Origin: Candidatus Aminicenantota bacterium
GTDB taxonomy: Bacteria; Acidobacteriota; Aminicenantia; Aminicenantales; JAFGAV01
Assembly (NCBI GenBank): GCA_016867615.1
Contig: VGJG01000009.1
Location: 1 to 14,487, forward strand
Reading direction: 5' to 3'
DNA: 14,487 nt
The position numbers and the translations under genes were made by a program. This document shows, piece after piece, positions 4,952-11,925 of the stretch. The notes beneath the pieces were generated by a model. It worked only from the letters and a program-made list of their open reading frames with translations. It had not been told where the DNA came from and searched no databases. The number at the start of each line of letters is the position of its first letter. Within the stretch, counting starts at the first letter, position 1.

Positions 4952-7900
4952 CTAAAAATTGATGCGGACGCCGAGCCGGAAGGAGCGGACGCCGGAGACG
5001 GCGGTGACGTCGCCGTAGCCGGGACGCGTCTCGATCACGGGCGCGGCCAGGTCGTAGCGCAGCCGCGGCGCGGGGTCGTCGTTGCCGAACTTCGCCGTCC
5101 GTCCGGTGACGTTGAAGACGTCCAGGAAGACGTCGAGGCTGAAGGTTTTCAGGGCCAGCCTCTTTTCAAGCCGCAGGTCGAGGTCGGCGTAGGAGGGGGT
5201 GCGGTTCGAGCCCGGCTCCTCGGCGTTGAGGACGATGGAAGCCGGGGTCACGCCCCCGTATTCGGCTCCGAAGCCCGCGGGGAAGGAGACGCGCAGCGTC
5301 CGGTTCCAGGGCGTCCCCGAGCTGTACTGGAAAAAGGCGCTGACCATGAAGTCCAGCGGCAGGATGTAGGAGCCCATGAGCTTGACCTGCAGCGGCCGGT
5401 CGGCTCCCAGGGGGCCGTAGGCGTTGATCATGGCGTTGGGGTTGTTGCACAGGGAGCTCTGTCCGGTCGTGCCGTCTTCGCCCGCGTCGACGTTGCCGAC
5501 GAAGGAGCTGGCGACGAGAGAGCCCGCCAGCTGCCATTTGCGCGACAGGCGCTTGGAGAAGCTCAGGACGGCGGCCAGGTAGCGTCGCTTGGCCTCGGGG
5601 GGGTTGCCGCTGAGGTATTCCGAGGGCGGCCGGTCGGCTCTCAGGCCGTAGGCCGTCATCTGCTTGTCGTCCGACGTGCCCCAAACGTTGTCCGGTCCGG
5701 GGTCGGTGAAGACGAACGGCAGCCAGACGGGCTTTCCGTTTTCATCCACGGCGTTCGGGTCGTAGCCGTTGACGATGTCCGCATCCTCGATCAAGAGGCT
5801 GCTCCGGCGGTAGAGGAATTCCAGTCCGACCCGAAAATCCCTCAGCAGTTCGCGTTCCAAGCCGATGATGAGCTCGTCCGTCCGGGGCGGCTTGAGGTCC
5901 GCCGGGTAGCTGTTTTTCTTGGGGTCCTGGCTGGGGTTGGCGAAGGAGGCGTCGAACAGATAGTCGTCGATGGGCGGAAGATCGAGGAGGCCGTTGCCGT
6001 TCGTGTCCGTCCATGTCCAGCGCACGGGTCCCGCCCCGAAAATCCGGGAGGCGGCGTACTTGGCCGCCCAGAAGGGCTCGTAATAACGGGCCAGGGACAG
6101 TCTGGCGGCCGTCCGGCCGTCCCCCGTCAGGTCGTAAACGACTCCCAGCCTCGGGGAGAGGGTGACGAAATCGACTACGTTCTTCTGGGAAGCCCGCAGG
6201 GAGTCCCAGGGCGAGACCGGGCCGATCTTTTTCTTGTAGTCGGAGATCAGGGCTTCGAGCAGGGCGTTGGGGTTCTCCTCGGCCCACTCGGGGTTGGCTC
6301 CGGGCGGCGCGACGGCGTAGCGGATCGAAGGACGTCCCTGTTCGGGCTCGAAGAGCAGGGAATAGTCAAGGCGCACTCCGAAATTGACCGCCAGCCGGCC
6401 GGCGCGCAGGCTGTCCTGCAGGAAGCCGGAAAACCGCCGGGTCTGGTCCTGGATGTCCCACACTCCGGGAGCGCCGGGAGCCGTGAGGACGTGGAGGTAT
6501 CCGCGCCGCAGCTCGGAAGAAACGGAGTAGAGATCGCCGGAGGCGTAATCTTTCCATGAGGCGGTGTAGGGGTTGGCCGTGTACCAGTCGCGGTGGTTCT
6601 CGCTCTGCTCGAACTCCAGCCCGGCCTTGAACTCGTGGTCGGCTCCCAGAAAACCGTCCCGGAAGATCGTCGCCGAGACGGAGGCCGCGTACCTCTTCTG
6701 GATGCGTTCGTCGTTGACTCCCGCCGAGCCCCACCACACATCCCGTGTCTCGTCGTAGTGGCTGTATTCGCCCAAGGCCCTGGCGAGGAGAGGACGGCGG
6801 CGCCAGATGTACGAGCCGCGAAAGTCCAGGAAGGTTTCCGGATTGAGCAGCCAGTTCACCTGGTGGGTGGTGGTGTAAGCGTTCTCGTTGTCCAGGATCC
6901 GGGTGTAGGACAGGTCGGCGTTCCCGGCGATGCTGTCCAGGGCGACGGGCTCGTAGACGTTGTTGAAATGGAACAGGCCCGCGTAGCGGATTTCCCGGGT
7001 GGCCTGGAAGCTCAGCTTGGCGAAGGCCAGCCACTCGCGATGGTCGGCGTCGTAGTGGAGGCTGTCCATGAAGCCCAGCTCGGCCATCCGCATTTCCGCG
7101 TTCCCGGGGTTGAGGCGCTTCCAGGCCAGCCGCCTGCCGTTCAGGAAGAACCACAGGCTGTCGGTCAGGACCGGCCCCCCCGCGCTCAGGGAGAGGTCTA
7201 TGGAATCGGAGAATTGTTCCGGAGGGTTGACGCCCAATTCGGCCAGCTGCTCGCTCGTCCACAGGTCGGTCGACAAGCCGTCCCCGGTGTAGTAGCCGGT
7301 CAGCGTGCCGAAATAGGCGTTGCCCCCCGACTTGCTGACGATGTTGACGTAGGTCCCGTCGGTCTGGCCCACCTCGGCCGGAAGCCCGCCCGTCATGAAC
7401 TCCACCTCGTCGTAGACGTCGGTGTTGATGTTGACCATGGCGTACCGGGAGTCGGGGTCGCCGAGGGGAGCGCCGTCCAGGGCGTAGAGCTGGCCGCGCA
7501 CGCTCCCGCCCAGGATGGAGGCCGCGCGACGCGGGCTCGACCCTTCGGGAACCGCGCCGGGAACCGAATTCTGGACGGCCTCCAGGTCCCTGTTCCAGGG
7601 GACGGCGGCCAGCAGAGCGGTGCCGTAGTTGACGGCCGACTTGGAGGCTCGGACGTCCAGCGCGGGGGAGGGCGCGGCGACCGTCACCTCCTTTTCGGCT
7701 TCGGACTCCTCCAGGGCGATGACGATCTCCGTCGTCCTGCCCAGGGCGACGACCAGCCCCGGACGCAGTTGGGTTGCGAACCCGGGCATCTCCACGCGCA
7801 GTTCATAGGTCCCGGGCAGAAGGAAGGGAAAGCGGAATCCGCCGCCGGGTCCGGTGAGGCAGGTGTTGGTCCCGAGAAGCGAGGGGCCGGAGATGAGGAT

Positions 7901-8041
7901 CGCGACGCCGGGCAGCGGTATTTTCTGACCGTCCACGACCTTCCCCGACAGCGAGCCCGTCTGCCCCTGGGCGAAGCCGGAGGCGATGAACCCCAGTATG
8001 AGCAGGAGAACGAGGAATCCCTGGCTGGCGTTTTTTCTCAT
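4952..8041 (-). CDS. TonB-dependent outer-membrane receptor, Oar-like, with carboxypeptidase-regulatory-like domain
   Basis: A 1029-residue outer-membrane transporter. A signal peptide (MRKNASQG, then a hydrophobic run, cleavage after about Ala24) leads into a CarboxypepD_reg-like beta-sandwich at about 28-110 (GSLSGKVVDGQKIPLPGVAI; GGGFRFPFLLPGTYELRVEMPGF). EVTVAAPSP near 118-125 may serve as the TonB box. The plug follows to about 240 with QLYALDGAPLGDP and YVNIVSKSGGNAYFG, and the rest is a long beta-barrel ending SFRLGVRINF with the terminal aromatic residue needed for assembly. Extracellular loops contain calcium-loop-like motifs: DTNGNGLLD near 680 and DPGPDNVWGTSDD further on. The ligand is unknown; such receptors import large or scarce substrates such as glycans, peptides or chelates with energy from TonB-ExbBD, which are not encoded here. 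It is the last gene of the tatA operon, 21 nt after the ROK kinase, with AGGA 6 nt before the ATG. Confidence 0.92.
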   Translation of the reverse strand: MRKNASQGFLVLLLILGFIASGFAQGQTGSLSGKVVDGQKIPLPGVAILISGPSLLGTNTCLTGPGGGFRFPFLLPGTYELRVEMPGFATQLRPGLVVALGRTTEIVIALEESEAEKEVTVAAPSPALDVRASKSAVNYGTALLAAVPWNRDLEAVQNSVPGAVPEGSSPRRAASILGGSVRGQLYALDGAPLGDPDSRYAMVNINTDVYDEVEFMTGGLPAEVGQTDGTYVNIVSKSGGNAYFGTLTGYYTGDGLSTDLWTSEQLAELGVNPPEQFSDSIDLSLSAGGPVLTDSLWFFLNGRRLAWKRLNPGNAEMRMAELGFMDSLHYDADHREWLAFAKLSFQATREIRYAGLFHFNNVYEPVALDSIAGNADLSYTRILDNENAYTTTHQVNWLLNPETFLDFRGSYIWRRRPLLARALGEYSHYDETRDVWWGSAGVNDERIQKRYAASVSATIFRDGFLGADHEFKAGLEFEQSENHRDWYTANPYTASWKDYASGDLYSVSSELRRGYLHVLTAPGAPGVWDIQDQTRRFSGFLQDSLRAGRLAVNFGVRLDYSLLFEPEQGRPSIRYAVAPPGANPEWAEENPNALLEALISDYKKKIGPVSPWDSLRASQKNVVDFVTLSPRLGVVYDLTGDGRTAARLSLARYYEPFWAAKYAASRIFGAGPVRWTWTDTNGNGLLDLPPIDDYLFDASFANPSQDPKKNSYPADLKPPRTDELIIGLERELLRDFRVGLEFLYRRSSLLIEDADIVNGYDPNAVDENGKPVWLPFVFTDPGPDNVWGTSDDKQMTAYGLRADRPPSEYLSGNPPEAKRRYLAAVLSFSKRLSRKWQLAGSLVASSFVGNVDAGEDGTTGQSSLCNNPNAMINAYGPLGADRPLQVKLMGSYILPLDFMVSAFFQYSSGTPWNRTLRVSFPAGFGAEYGGVTPASIVLNAEEPGSNRTPSYADLDLRLEKRLALKTFSLDVFLDVFNVTGRTAKFGNDDPAPRLRYDLAAPVIETRPGYGDVTAVSGVRSFRLGVRINF

Positions 8042-8062
8042 CCGAATTCCTTTCTTACCGAT

Positions 8063-8974
8063 TCAAGACTTCGCGCCCGCCCACAGGCCGGCGCCGATCA
8101 GGCCGGCGTCGTTGCCCAGGGCGGCTCTTTCGATCGAGCAGCAGTCGAAGGAGGCCTTGTAGCTCCGGCGGGCGGATTCCTCCACGGCGGCCTGAAGGAG
8201 GAAATCCCCGGTGGCCATAACCCCCCCGCCCAGGACGATCTTTTCCGGGTTGAGCATGTTGATCACGATGCCCAGGGCGATGCCCAGGTAGTAGCCGGCG
8301 ATGGCAAAGGCCTTGACCGCCGCCACCTCGCCCCGGGCCGCCTTGTCGAACACCTCCTCGGCTTTGACCGCCCGCTTGGTCTTGCTCAGATCCTTGTAAT
8401 TCTTGACGATTTTCGGGGCGGCGGCCTCGGTCTCCAGGCAGCCGTGGCGGCCGCAGTTGCATTTGTCACCCTCGGGGTTGACGGTGATGTGGCCCAGCTC
8501 GCCGGCGAACCCGCAGTGTCCGTGCCATAGGTTCCCCCCGAGGATCAGACCCGAACCGATTCCCGTGCCGATCGTCAGATGGACCAGGCTGGCCACCCCC
8601 CGGCCCGCGCCGCATCGCCACTCGCCGTAAGCCGCCAGGTTGGCGTCGTTGTCCACGCGGAAGGGGGCGTTGAGGATGCCGGCCAGGGCGGGCTCGAGCG
8701 CGACGTTGTCCAGCTCGGGATAGTTCGGCGCCTGGAGGATCCTCCGTTCCCGGAGGCTGAAGATGCCCGGAAACCCGAAACCGGCCGCGACGGGCCGGTC
8801 TTTCGGTCGGCTCCGGTACTCCCGCCAGACGGAAGCGATGAGCTCCAGCGCCGCGCCGAACGTCGAGGGGGTGGGCAGGGAGCTTTTCTCCAGGACCTCG
8901 CCGCCCTCGGTCACCAGCCCGTACTTGAGGTTCGTGCCGCCCAGGTCGAACCCGGCGAAGATCCCGCGGCTCAT
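8063..8974 (-). CDS. ROK-family sugar kinase (glucokinase-like)
   Basis: A 303-residue cytosolic kinase with the usual ROK length and motifs. These are the phosphate-binding DLGGTN (residues 10-15), substrate and catalytic site DNDAN with Asp110, a glycine-rich TIGTGIGSGLILGG segment, ExGH at 159-162 and the zinc site CNCGRHGCLE (Cys172, Cys174, Cys179 with His162). The second phosphate motif IVLGGGV is near residues 245-251. No N-terminal helix-turn-helix is present, so it is an enzyme and not a NagC/Mlc-type repressor. It probably phosphorylates a hexose such as glucose, N-acetylglucosamine or N-acetylmannosamine with ATP; the exact sugar cannot be read from sequence alone. Its ATG overlaps the methyltransferase stop (ATGA) and has no strong ribosome-binding site, indicating translational coupling. 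The receptor gene downstream raises the possibility that the phosphorylated sugar comes from its cargo. Confidence 0.9.
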   Translation of the reverse strand: MSRGIFAGFDLGGTNLKYGLVTEGGEVLEKSSLPTPSTFGAALELIASVWREYRSRPKDRPVAAGFGFPGIFSLRERRILQAPNYPELDNVALEPALAGILNAPFRVDNDANLAAYGEWRCGAGRGVASLVHLTIGTGIGSGLILGGNLWHGHCGFAGELGHITVNPEGDKCNCGRHGCLETEAAAPKIVKNYKDLSKTKRAVKAEEVFDKAARGEVAAVKAFAIAGYYLGIALGIVINMLNPEKIVLGGGVMATGDFLLQAAVEESARRSYKASFDCCSIERAALGNDAGLIGAGLWAGAKS

Positions 8975-10170
8975 GGTTTTCTGCCCACGGCCGCGAAATT
9001 GGGCGGAGCGAAGAGCAGCGCGTTCAGGCGGTCGATGTTCCTGTTGAGAATTTCGGAAGCATCGCCCGCTACGGGAACGGGCTGCAGTTTTTCGGCCTCC
9101 AACGGCTGGGATTCGAGGAGCGCCACGCCGGCGAACCCCGAGGACTCGAGGAGGAACTTCAGGGCCTGAGGATGGATGGGAGTGCGATGGGACATGTCGA
9201 GGAAATAAATATGGACCAGGGCGAAGACGGACAGGGGATTGACCGTCTCCAGGACGATCGCCCCCCCGCTCCTGAGCTTCTGAAAGGCGAGCTCGACCAG
9301 GCGGCGGATGGACTCCGGTTCCAGATGCTCGATGACCTGCGAGGAGAACACGCCGTCGAGCGACAGGTCGGGCTCACCGGCCAGCGCCTCCAGGAGGTCG
9401 CCTTGCCGGCAGTCCAGTCCCTTGTCCAGGCACCGGCCGGCCATCTGGGAATTGCTATCCACGCCGCTGGGCCGGAAGCCGTTTTCCCTGAGCAGCTCCA
9501 TGAACTCTCCCCGTCCGCAGCCCAGGTCGAGCACCCGTCCGCCCTTGGGGAAGAAGGCCAGATAAGATTCCTGCTGACCCCGGATTTCCCGCTCCCCGCC
9601 CCGGAATCGGGTCTCGAAACCGGCATAGCGCCAGTCGCGGATCGGCTGGAGAACGTCCCGGGCCTCCGCCGGAGTGGGAAGTTTTTTCTCCTCGAGCAGG
9701 GCCAGAAGGCGAACCAGCTTGTCCTCCAGGTTCAGGAAGGATCTCATCAGGAGCTTGACGTCGTCGTAGGCGGCGGCGAGCTCCTCCACCCTCCATTCCA
9801 TGCTCTTGAAGATCAAGCCCACGTGGTTCGAGCCCAGGGCGTCCCACTCCCTGTCCCGGGCGTCGCCGAGCTCGAGCCCGAGCCTCTGGAGGCCGGCCAG
9901 TCGACCGGCCAGGGACTGAAGCGACTCGAGGCTCCTGGCCTGCACCTCCCGGAGCTCCCGGAGCGCGTCCTGGAGCTCGGGGGCTGCGGCCTTCAGGTCG
10001 GGTTTCGAGGCGAGTTTTTTTTCCAGGCGGTCCAGGCGGTCGTCGAGCCGGGAGAGCGCCGCCCCCTCCTTAAGGCCCTGGACGGCCTGTTCCAACTCCC
10101 GGAGGGTCCGCCGGCAATCCTCATCCTTCTCCACGCGCTCGTGGTGGAGCTTTTCGATCGTCCGTTTCAT
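8971..10170 (-). CDS. class I SAM-dependent methyltransferase with N-terminal coiled coil (WbdD-like methyltransferase class)
   Basis: A 399-residue protein. Residues 1 to about 165 are highly charged and heptad-like (LREL, RLDDRLDRLEKKL, RELREV), predicting long coiled coils. The C-terminal part is a Rossmann methyltransferase: motif I VLDLGCGRGEF at 213-223, GVDSN with Asp238 for SAM ribose binding, and SQVIEHLEP at 277-285. A family-specific FLDMSHRTPIHP stretch at about 323-334 follows, with an ending LLFAPPNFAAVGRKP. The last two segments resemble methyltransferases of glycan clusters often annotated as O-antigen chain-terminating (WbdD-like) enzymes, where the coiled coil acts as a molecular ruler. 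A glycan substrate is therefore plausible but inferred. No kinase domain like that of WbdD is fused, although a ROK sugar kinase is the next gene. The start overlaps the tatA stop (ATGA), with AAGGA just upstream. Confidence 0.82.
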   Translation of the reverse strand: MKRTIEKLHHERVEKDEDCRRTLRELEQAVQGLKEGAALSRLDDRLDRLEKKLASKPDLKAAAPELQDALRELREVQARSLESLQSLAGRLAGLQRLGLELGDARDREWDALGSNHVGLIFKSMEWRVEELAAAYDDVKLLMRSFLNLEDKLVRLLALLEEKKLPTPAEARDVLQPIRDWRYAGFETRFRGGEREIRGQQESYLAFFPKGGRVLDLGCGRGEFMELLRENGFRPSGVDSNSQMAGRCLDKGLDCRQGDLLEALAGEPDLSLDGVFSSQVIEHLEPESIRRLVELAFQKLRSGGAIVLETVNPLSVFALVHIYFLDMSHRTPIHPQALKFLLESSGFAGVALLESQPLEAEKLQPVPVAGDASEILNRNIDRLNALLFAPPNFAAVGRKP

Positions 10171-10367
10171 TCGTCCTTGGAAGTCGGAGCGGGCTTGTCG
10201 GACGAGCCGTCGTCTTTATCCTTGCTGGAGATCGATTTCTTGAAATTCTTGATGCCCTCGCCGAGCGACCTTCCCAAATCAGGCAGCTTTTTGGCGCCGA
10301 AGATCAGAAGCGCCAGGGCGAGGATGATGAGCAGCTCCTGGTGGCCGATCGGTCCGAGCAAAAACAT
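10167..10367 (-). CDS. tatA: Sec-independent protein translocase subunit TatA/TatE
   Basis: A 66-residue inner-membrane protein that oligomerises to form the translocation path for folded proteins with twin-arginine signals. It shows the complete family layout: a short periplasmic N-terminus with Glu11, one transmembrane helix at about 11-23, the hinge FGAKKLP at 23-29, an amphipathic helix DLGRSLGEGIKNFKK (30-44), and a charged flexible tail rich in Lys, Asp and Ser. AGGAGG 5 nt before the ATG is a strong ribosome-binding site. tatC and tatB are not in the window, so this is a separated tatA copy heading an operon with a methyltransferase, a ROK kinase and a TonB-dependent receptor. TatA and TatB are hard to tell apart by sequence, but the short length favours TatA/E. 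Confidence 0.92.
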   Translation of the reverse strand: MFLLGPIGHQELLIILALALLIFGAKKLPDLGRSLGEGIKNFKKSISSKDKDDGSSDKPAPTSKDE

Positions 10368-10406
10368 CGCTTCCTCCTGTTTTGCCGCCAGCAGCGCGGT
10401 ATCCTC

Positions 10407-10435
10407 ACGTTAGCCGACTTGTCCGGAAAAGTCAA
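10407..10435 (-). promoter_or_regulatory. candidate promoter of the tatA operon
   Basis: On the reverse strand TTGACT (10435-10430) and TAACGT (10412-10407) are spaced by 17 nt; the -35 is good and the -10 weak. Initiation near 10400 would give a leader of about 33 nt including the AGGAGG site. Confidence 0.45.
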
Positions 10436-10452
10436 GGCGAGTGGGCGGCTCC

Positions 10453-10603
10453 AGGCCCTAATCGTTTGAACAACGAAACGCCGGGGGGGCCTCGGCGCCT
10501 GGCGCGGTTCCAATCGCTTCGGAAGCTCCTGGTTTCTCGCTCGGCTTCGCGATTCGCCCCCCTTCGGGGGGCTGTGCTCAGCCGGCCGGCAAGAATATGC
10601 CGG
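10453..10603. repeat. cluster of stem-loops in the tatA/mtnA divergent spacer
   Basis: The spacer 10441-10716 holds no credible gene but several inverted repeats. AGGCCC (10453-10458) pairs with GGGCCT (10487-10492) and encloses CGTTT/AAACG. GCTTC-G-GAAGC lies at 10516-10526. GCCCCCC (10556-10562) pairs with GGGGGGC (10566-10572) around TTC, and CCGGC/GCCGG lies at 10586-10603. The GC-hairpin style resembles the 4422-4949 element, but no shared long sequence was seen and there are no matched ends. It could be a remnant repeat or a structured leader. About 60 nt between this cluster and the mtnA -10 box show nothing recognisable. Confidence 0.45.
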
Positions 10604-10718
10604 AGGTCACTCGAAACCCGTCGCTTCCTTGCTGAACCGCGCATGTCGCCTCGACCCTCCCTGCGTTTCGTCCAATGGATGATCTCAAAGACGGCTAGGA
10701 GATGGCCGGCGATTGCTT

Positions 10719-10724
10719 TAAAAT
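10719..10724 (+). promoter_or_regulatory. -10 box for a leaderless mtnA transcript
   Basis: TAAAAT ends 6 nt before the mtnA ATG, so transcription would begin at or next to the A of the start codon. No -35 match is visible at 16-19 nt spacing, and no Shine-Dalgarno precedes the ATG. Confidence 0.45.
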
Positions 10725-10730
10725 AGCCCC

Positions 10731-11762
10731 ATGCTGCCGACGATCGAATGGCGCGGGGACCGGGTGGTCATGATCGACCAGCGCCTTCTTCCGGAAGAGG
10801 AAGTTTATGTCGAATGCCGCAGCCACGAGGAGGTGGCCGCGGCCGTCGAGGCCATGGTCATCAGGGGCGCCCCGGCCATCGGCGTCGCGGCGGCCATGGG
10901 CGTGGCGCTGGGGTTCGGCCGGGAGGCGAAAAACGACGGGAGCGATGAGGCCTTCCGGCGCGTCACGGAGAGGTTGGGACGCACCCGGCCTACGGCCCGC
11001 AATCTTTTTTGGGCGCTGGAAAGGATGAAGGCCGTTTACGATAAAAACCGGGGTTTGAGCCTGGAAGAGATCGAGCGGCTTCTCGTGACCGAAGCCCTGG
11101 CCGTTGAAGCCGAGGATATCGAGGCCAATAGACGCATCGGCGCGGCCGGCAGAAGCCTGATCCGGCACGGGATGAGCGTCCTCACCCACTGCAACACCGG
11201 CGGCCTGGCGACGGCCGGCTATGGAACGGCCCTGGGCGTCATCCGGGCGGCGTTTGAGGAAGGGAAGAACGTCCGCGTGGTCGTGGATGAGACGAGGCCT
11301 TTCCTCCAGGGCGCGCGCCTGACCTGCTGGGAGCTCTCTAAGCTGGGAATCCCCCATGTCCTTATCGCCGACGGCGCGGCCGGGTGGCTGATGCAGGCGG
11401 GAGAAGTCGGGCTGGCGATGGTCGGCGCGGACCGCATCGCCCGCAACGGCGACACGGCCAATAAGATCGGCACCTATTCCCTGGCCGTCCTGGCACGCGA
11501 GCATGGGATTCCGTTCTACGTCGCCGCGCCTTGGAGCACGGTGGACCTCTCCCTGGACGACGGCCGGTCGATTCCGGTCGAGGAGAGGGGCGCGGATGAA
11601 ATCCGCCGCTGCGGAGGCCGGCCCATCGCGCCGGCCGGGACGCCGGTCCGCAACCCCGCCTTCGACATCACGCCCGCCCGGTTTCTCTCCGGCATCGTCA
11701 CCGAATTCGGCATCGCCCGTCCCCCCTACGAGCGGACGCTGCCTGCCCTAGGCCGGCCCTAG
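10731..11762 (+). CDS. mtnA: S-methyl-5-thioribose-1-phosphate isomerase
   Basis: A 343-residue cytosolic enzyme of methionine salvage. It isomerises 5-methylthioribose 1-phosphate to methylthioribulose 1-phosphate, returning the methylthio group from spermidine or SAM by-products to methionine. All family signatures are present: RGAPAIG at 45-51, [11 protein letters not shown] at 86-96, [13 protein letters not shown] with catalytic Cys154, [13 protein letters not shown] at about 186-198, and [18 protein letters not shown] with catalytic Asp234. These equal Cys160 and Asp240 of the Bacillus subtilis enzyme with a constant offset of 6. The same fold includes eIF2B-alpha-like and ribose-1,5-bisphosphate isomerases, but the Cys/Asp pair and length fit MtnA. 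No other methionine-salvage gene lies in the window, so the pathway cannot be judged. The ATG lacks a ribosome-binding site and may be leaderless. Confidence 0.95.
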   Translation: MLPTIEWRGDRVVMIDQRLLPEEEVYVECRSHEEVAAAVEAMVIRGAPAIGVAAAMGVALGFGREAKNDGSDEAFRRVTERLGRTRPTARNLFWALERMKAVYDKNRGLSLEEIERLLVTEALAVEAEDIEANRRIGAAGRSLIRHGMSVLTHCNTGGLATAGYGTALGVIRAAFEEGKNVRVVVDETRPFLQGARLTCWELSKLGIPHVLIADGAAGWLMQAGEVGLAMVGADRIARNGDTANKIGTYSLAVLAREHGIPFYVAAPWSTVDLSLDDGRSIPVEERGADEIRRCGGRPIAPAGTPVRNPAFDITPARFLSGIVTEFGIARPPYERTLPALGRP

Positions 11763-11772
11763 CCGGTTCTCA

Positions 11773-11893
11773 GGCAATCCCTGCCGGTTGGGCTTTTCAG
11801 GGTGGCGACGATGCCCGCTGCTCACGGTCCCCCTCCACGGGGCGCATTCCGGGGCGTGTCGACGGCCTTTTGCCCCTGAAATTCGGGATTGCC
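11773..11893. repeat. nested inverted repeat in the mtnA-tsaD spacer
   Basis: GGCAATCCC (11773-11781) pairs exactly with GGGATTGCC (11885-11893). Inside it TTTCAGGG (11795-11802) pairs with CCCTGAAA (11874-11881). The 163-nt spacer is thus mostly enclosed by a two-block inverted repeat, the same design as the ends of the 4422-4949 element but with different sequence. The outer right arm overlaps the predicted tsaD -35 box. It could be a small repeat element, or an mRNA structure after mtnA. Nothing else is recognisable in the spacer. Confidence 0.5.
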
Positions 11894-11917
11894 CTCAGGA
11901 TGAATATCCCCTACCAT
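11889..11917 (+). promoter_or_regulatory. candidate promoter for leaderless tsaD
   Basis: TTGCCC (11889-11894) and TACCAT (11912-11917) are spaced by 17 nt, and the -10 ends 8 nt before the tsaD ATG at 11926. Initiation would fall at or within a few bases of the start codon. The boxes are partial matches, so confidence is modest. Confidence 0.4.
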
Positions 11918-11925
11918 ACTCTCTC

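Noticed and set aside
4937..8530. Two long plus-strand frames (540 and 645 codons) opposite the TonB receptor and ROK kinase
   Set aside because: Gly/Val/Arg/Gln-rich translations without motifs, opposite genes with complete family signatures.
11788..11925. Extended start for tsaD
   Set aside because: The extra 46 residues match nothing in the family and lie within the nested inverted repeat; TsaD proteins start directly at the MRALLAIETS strand.
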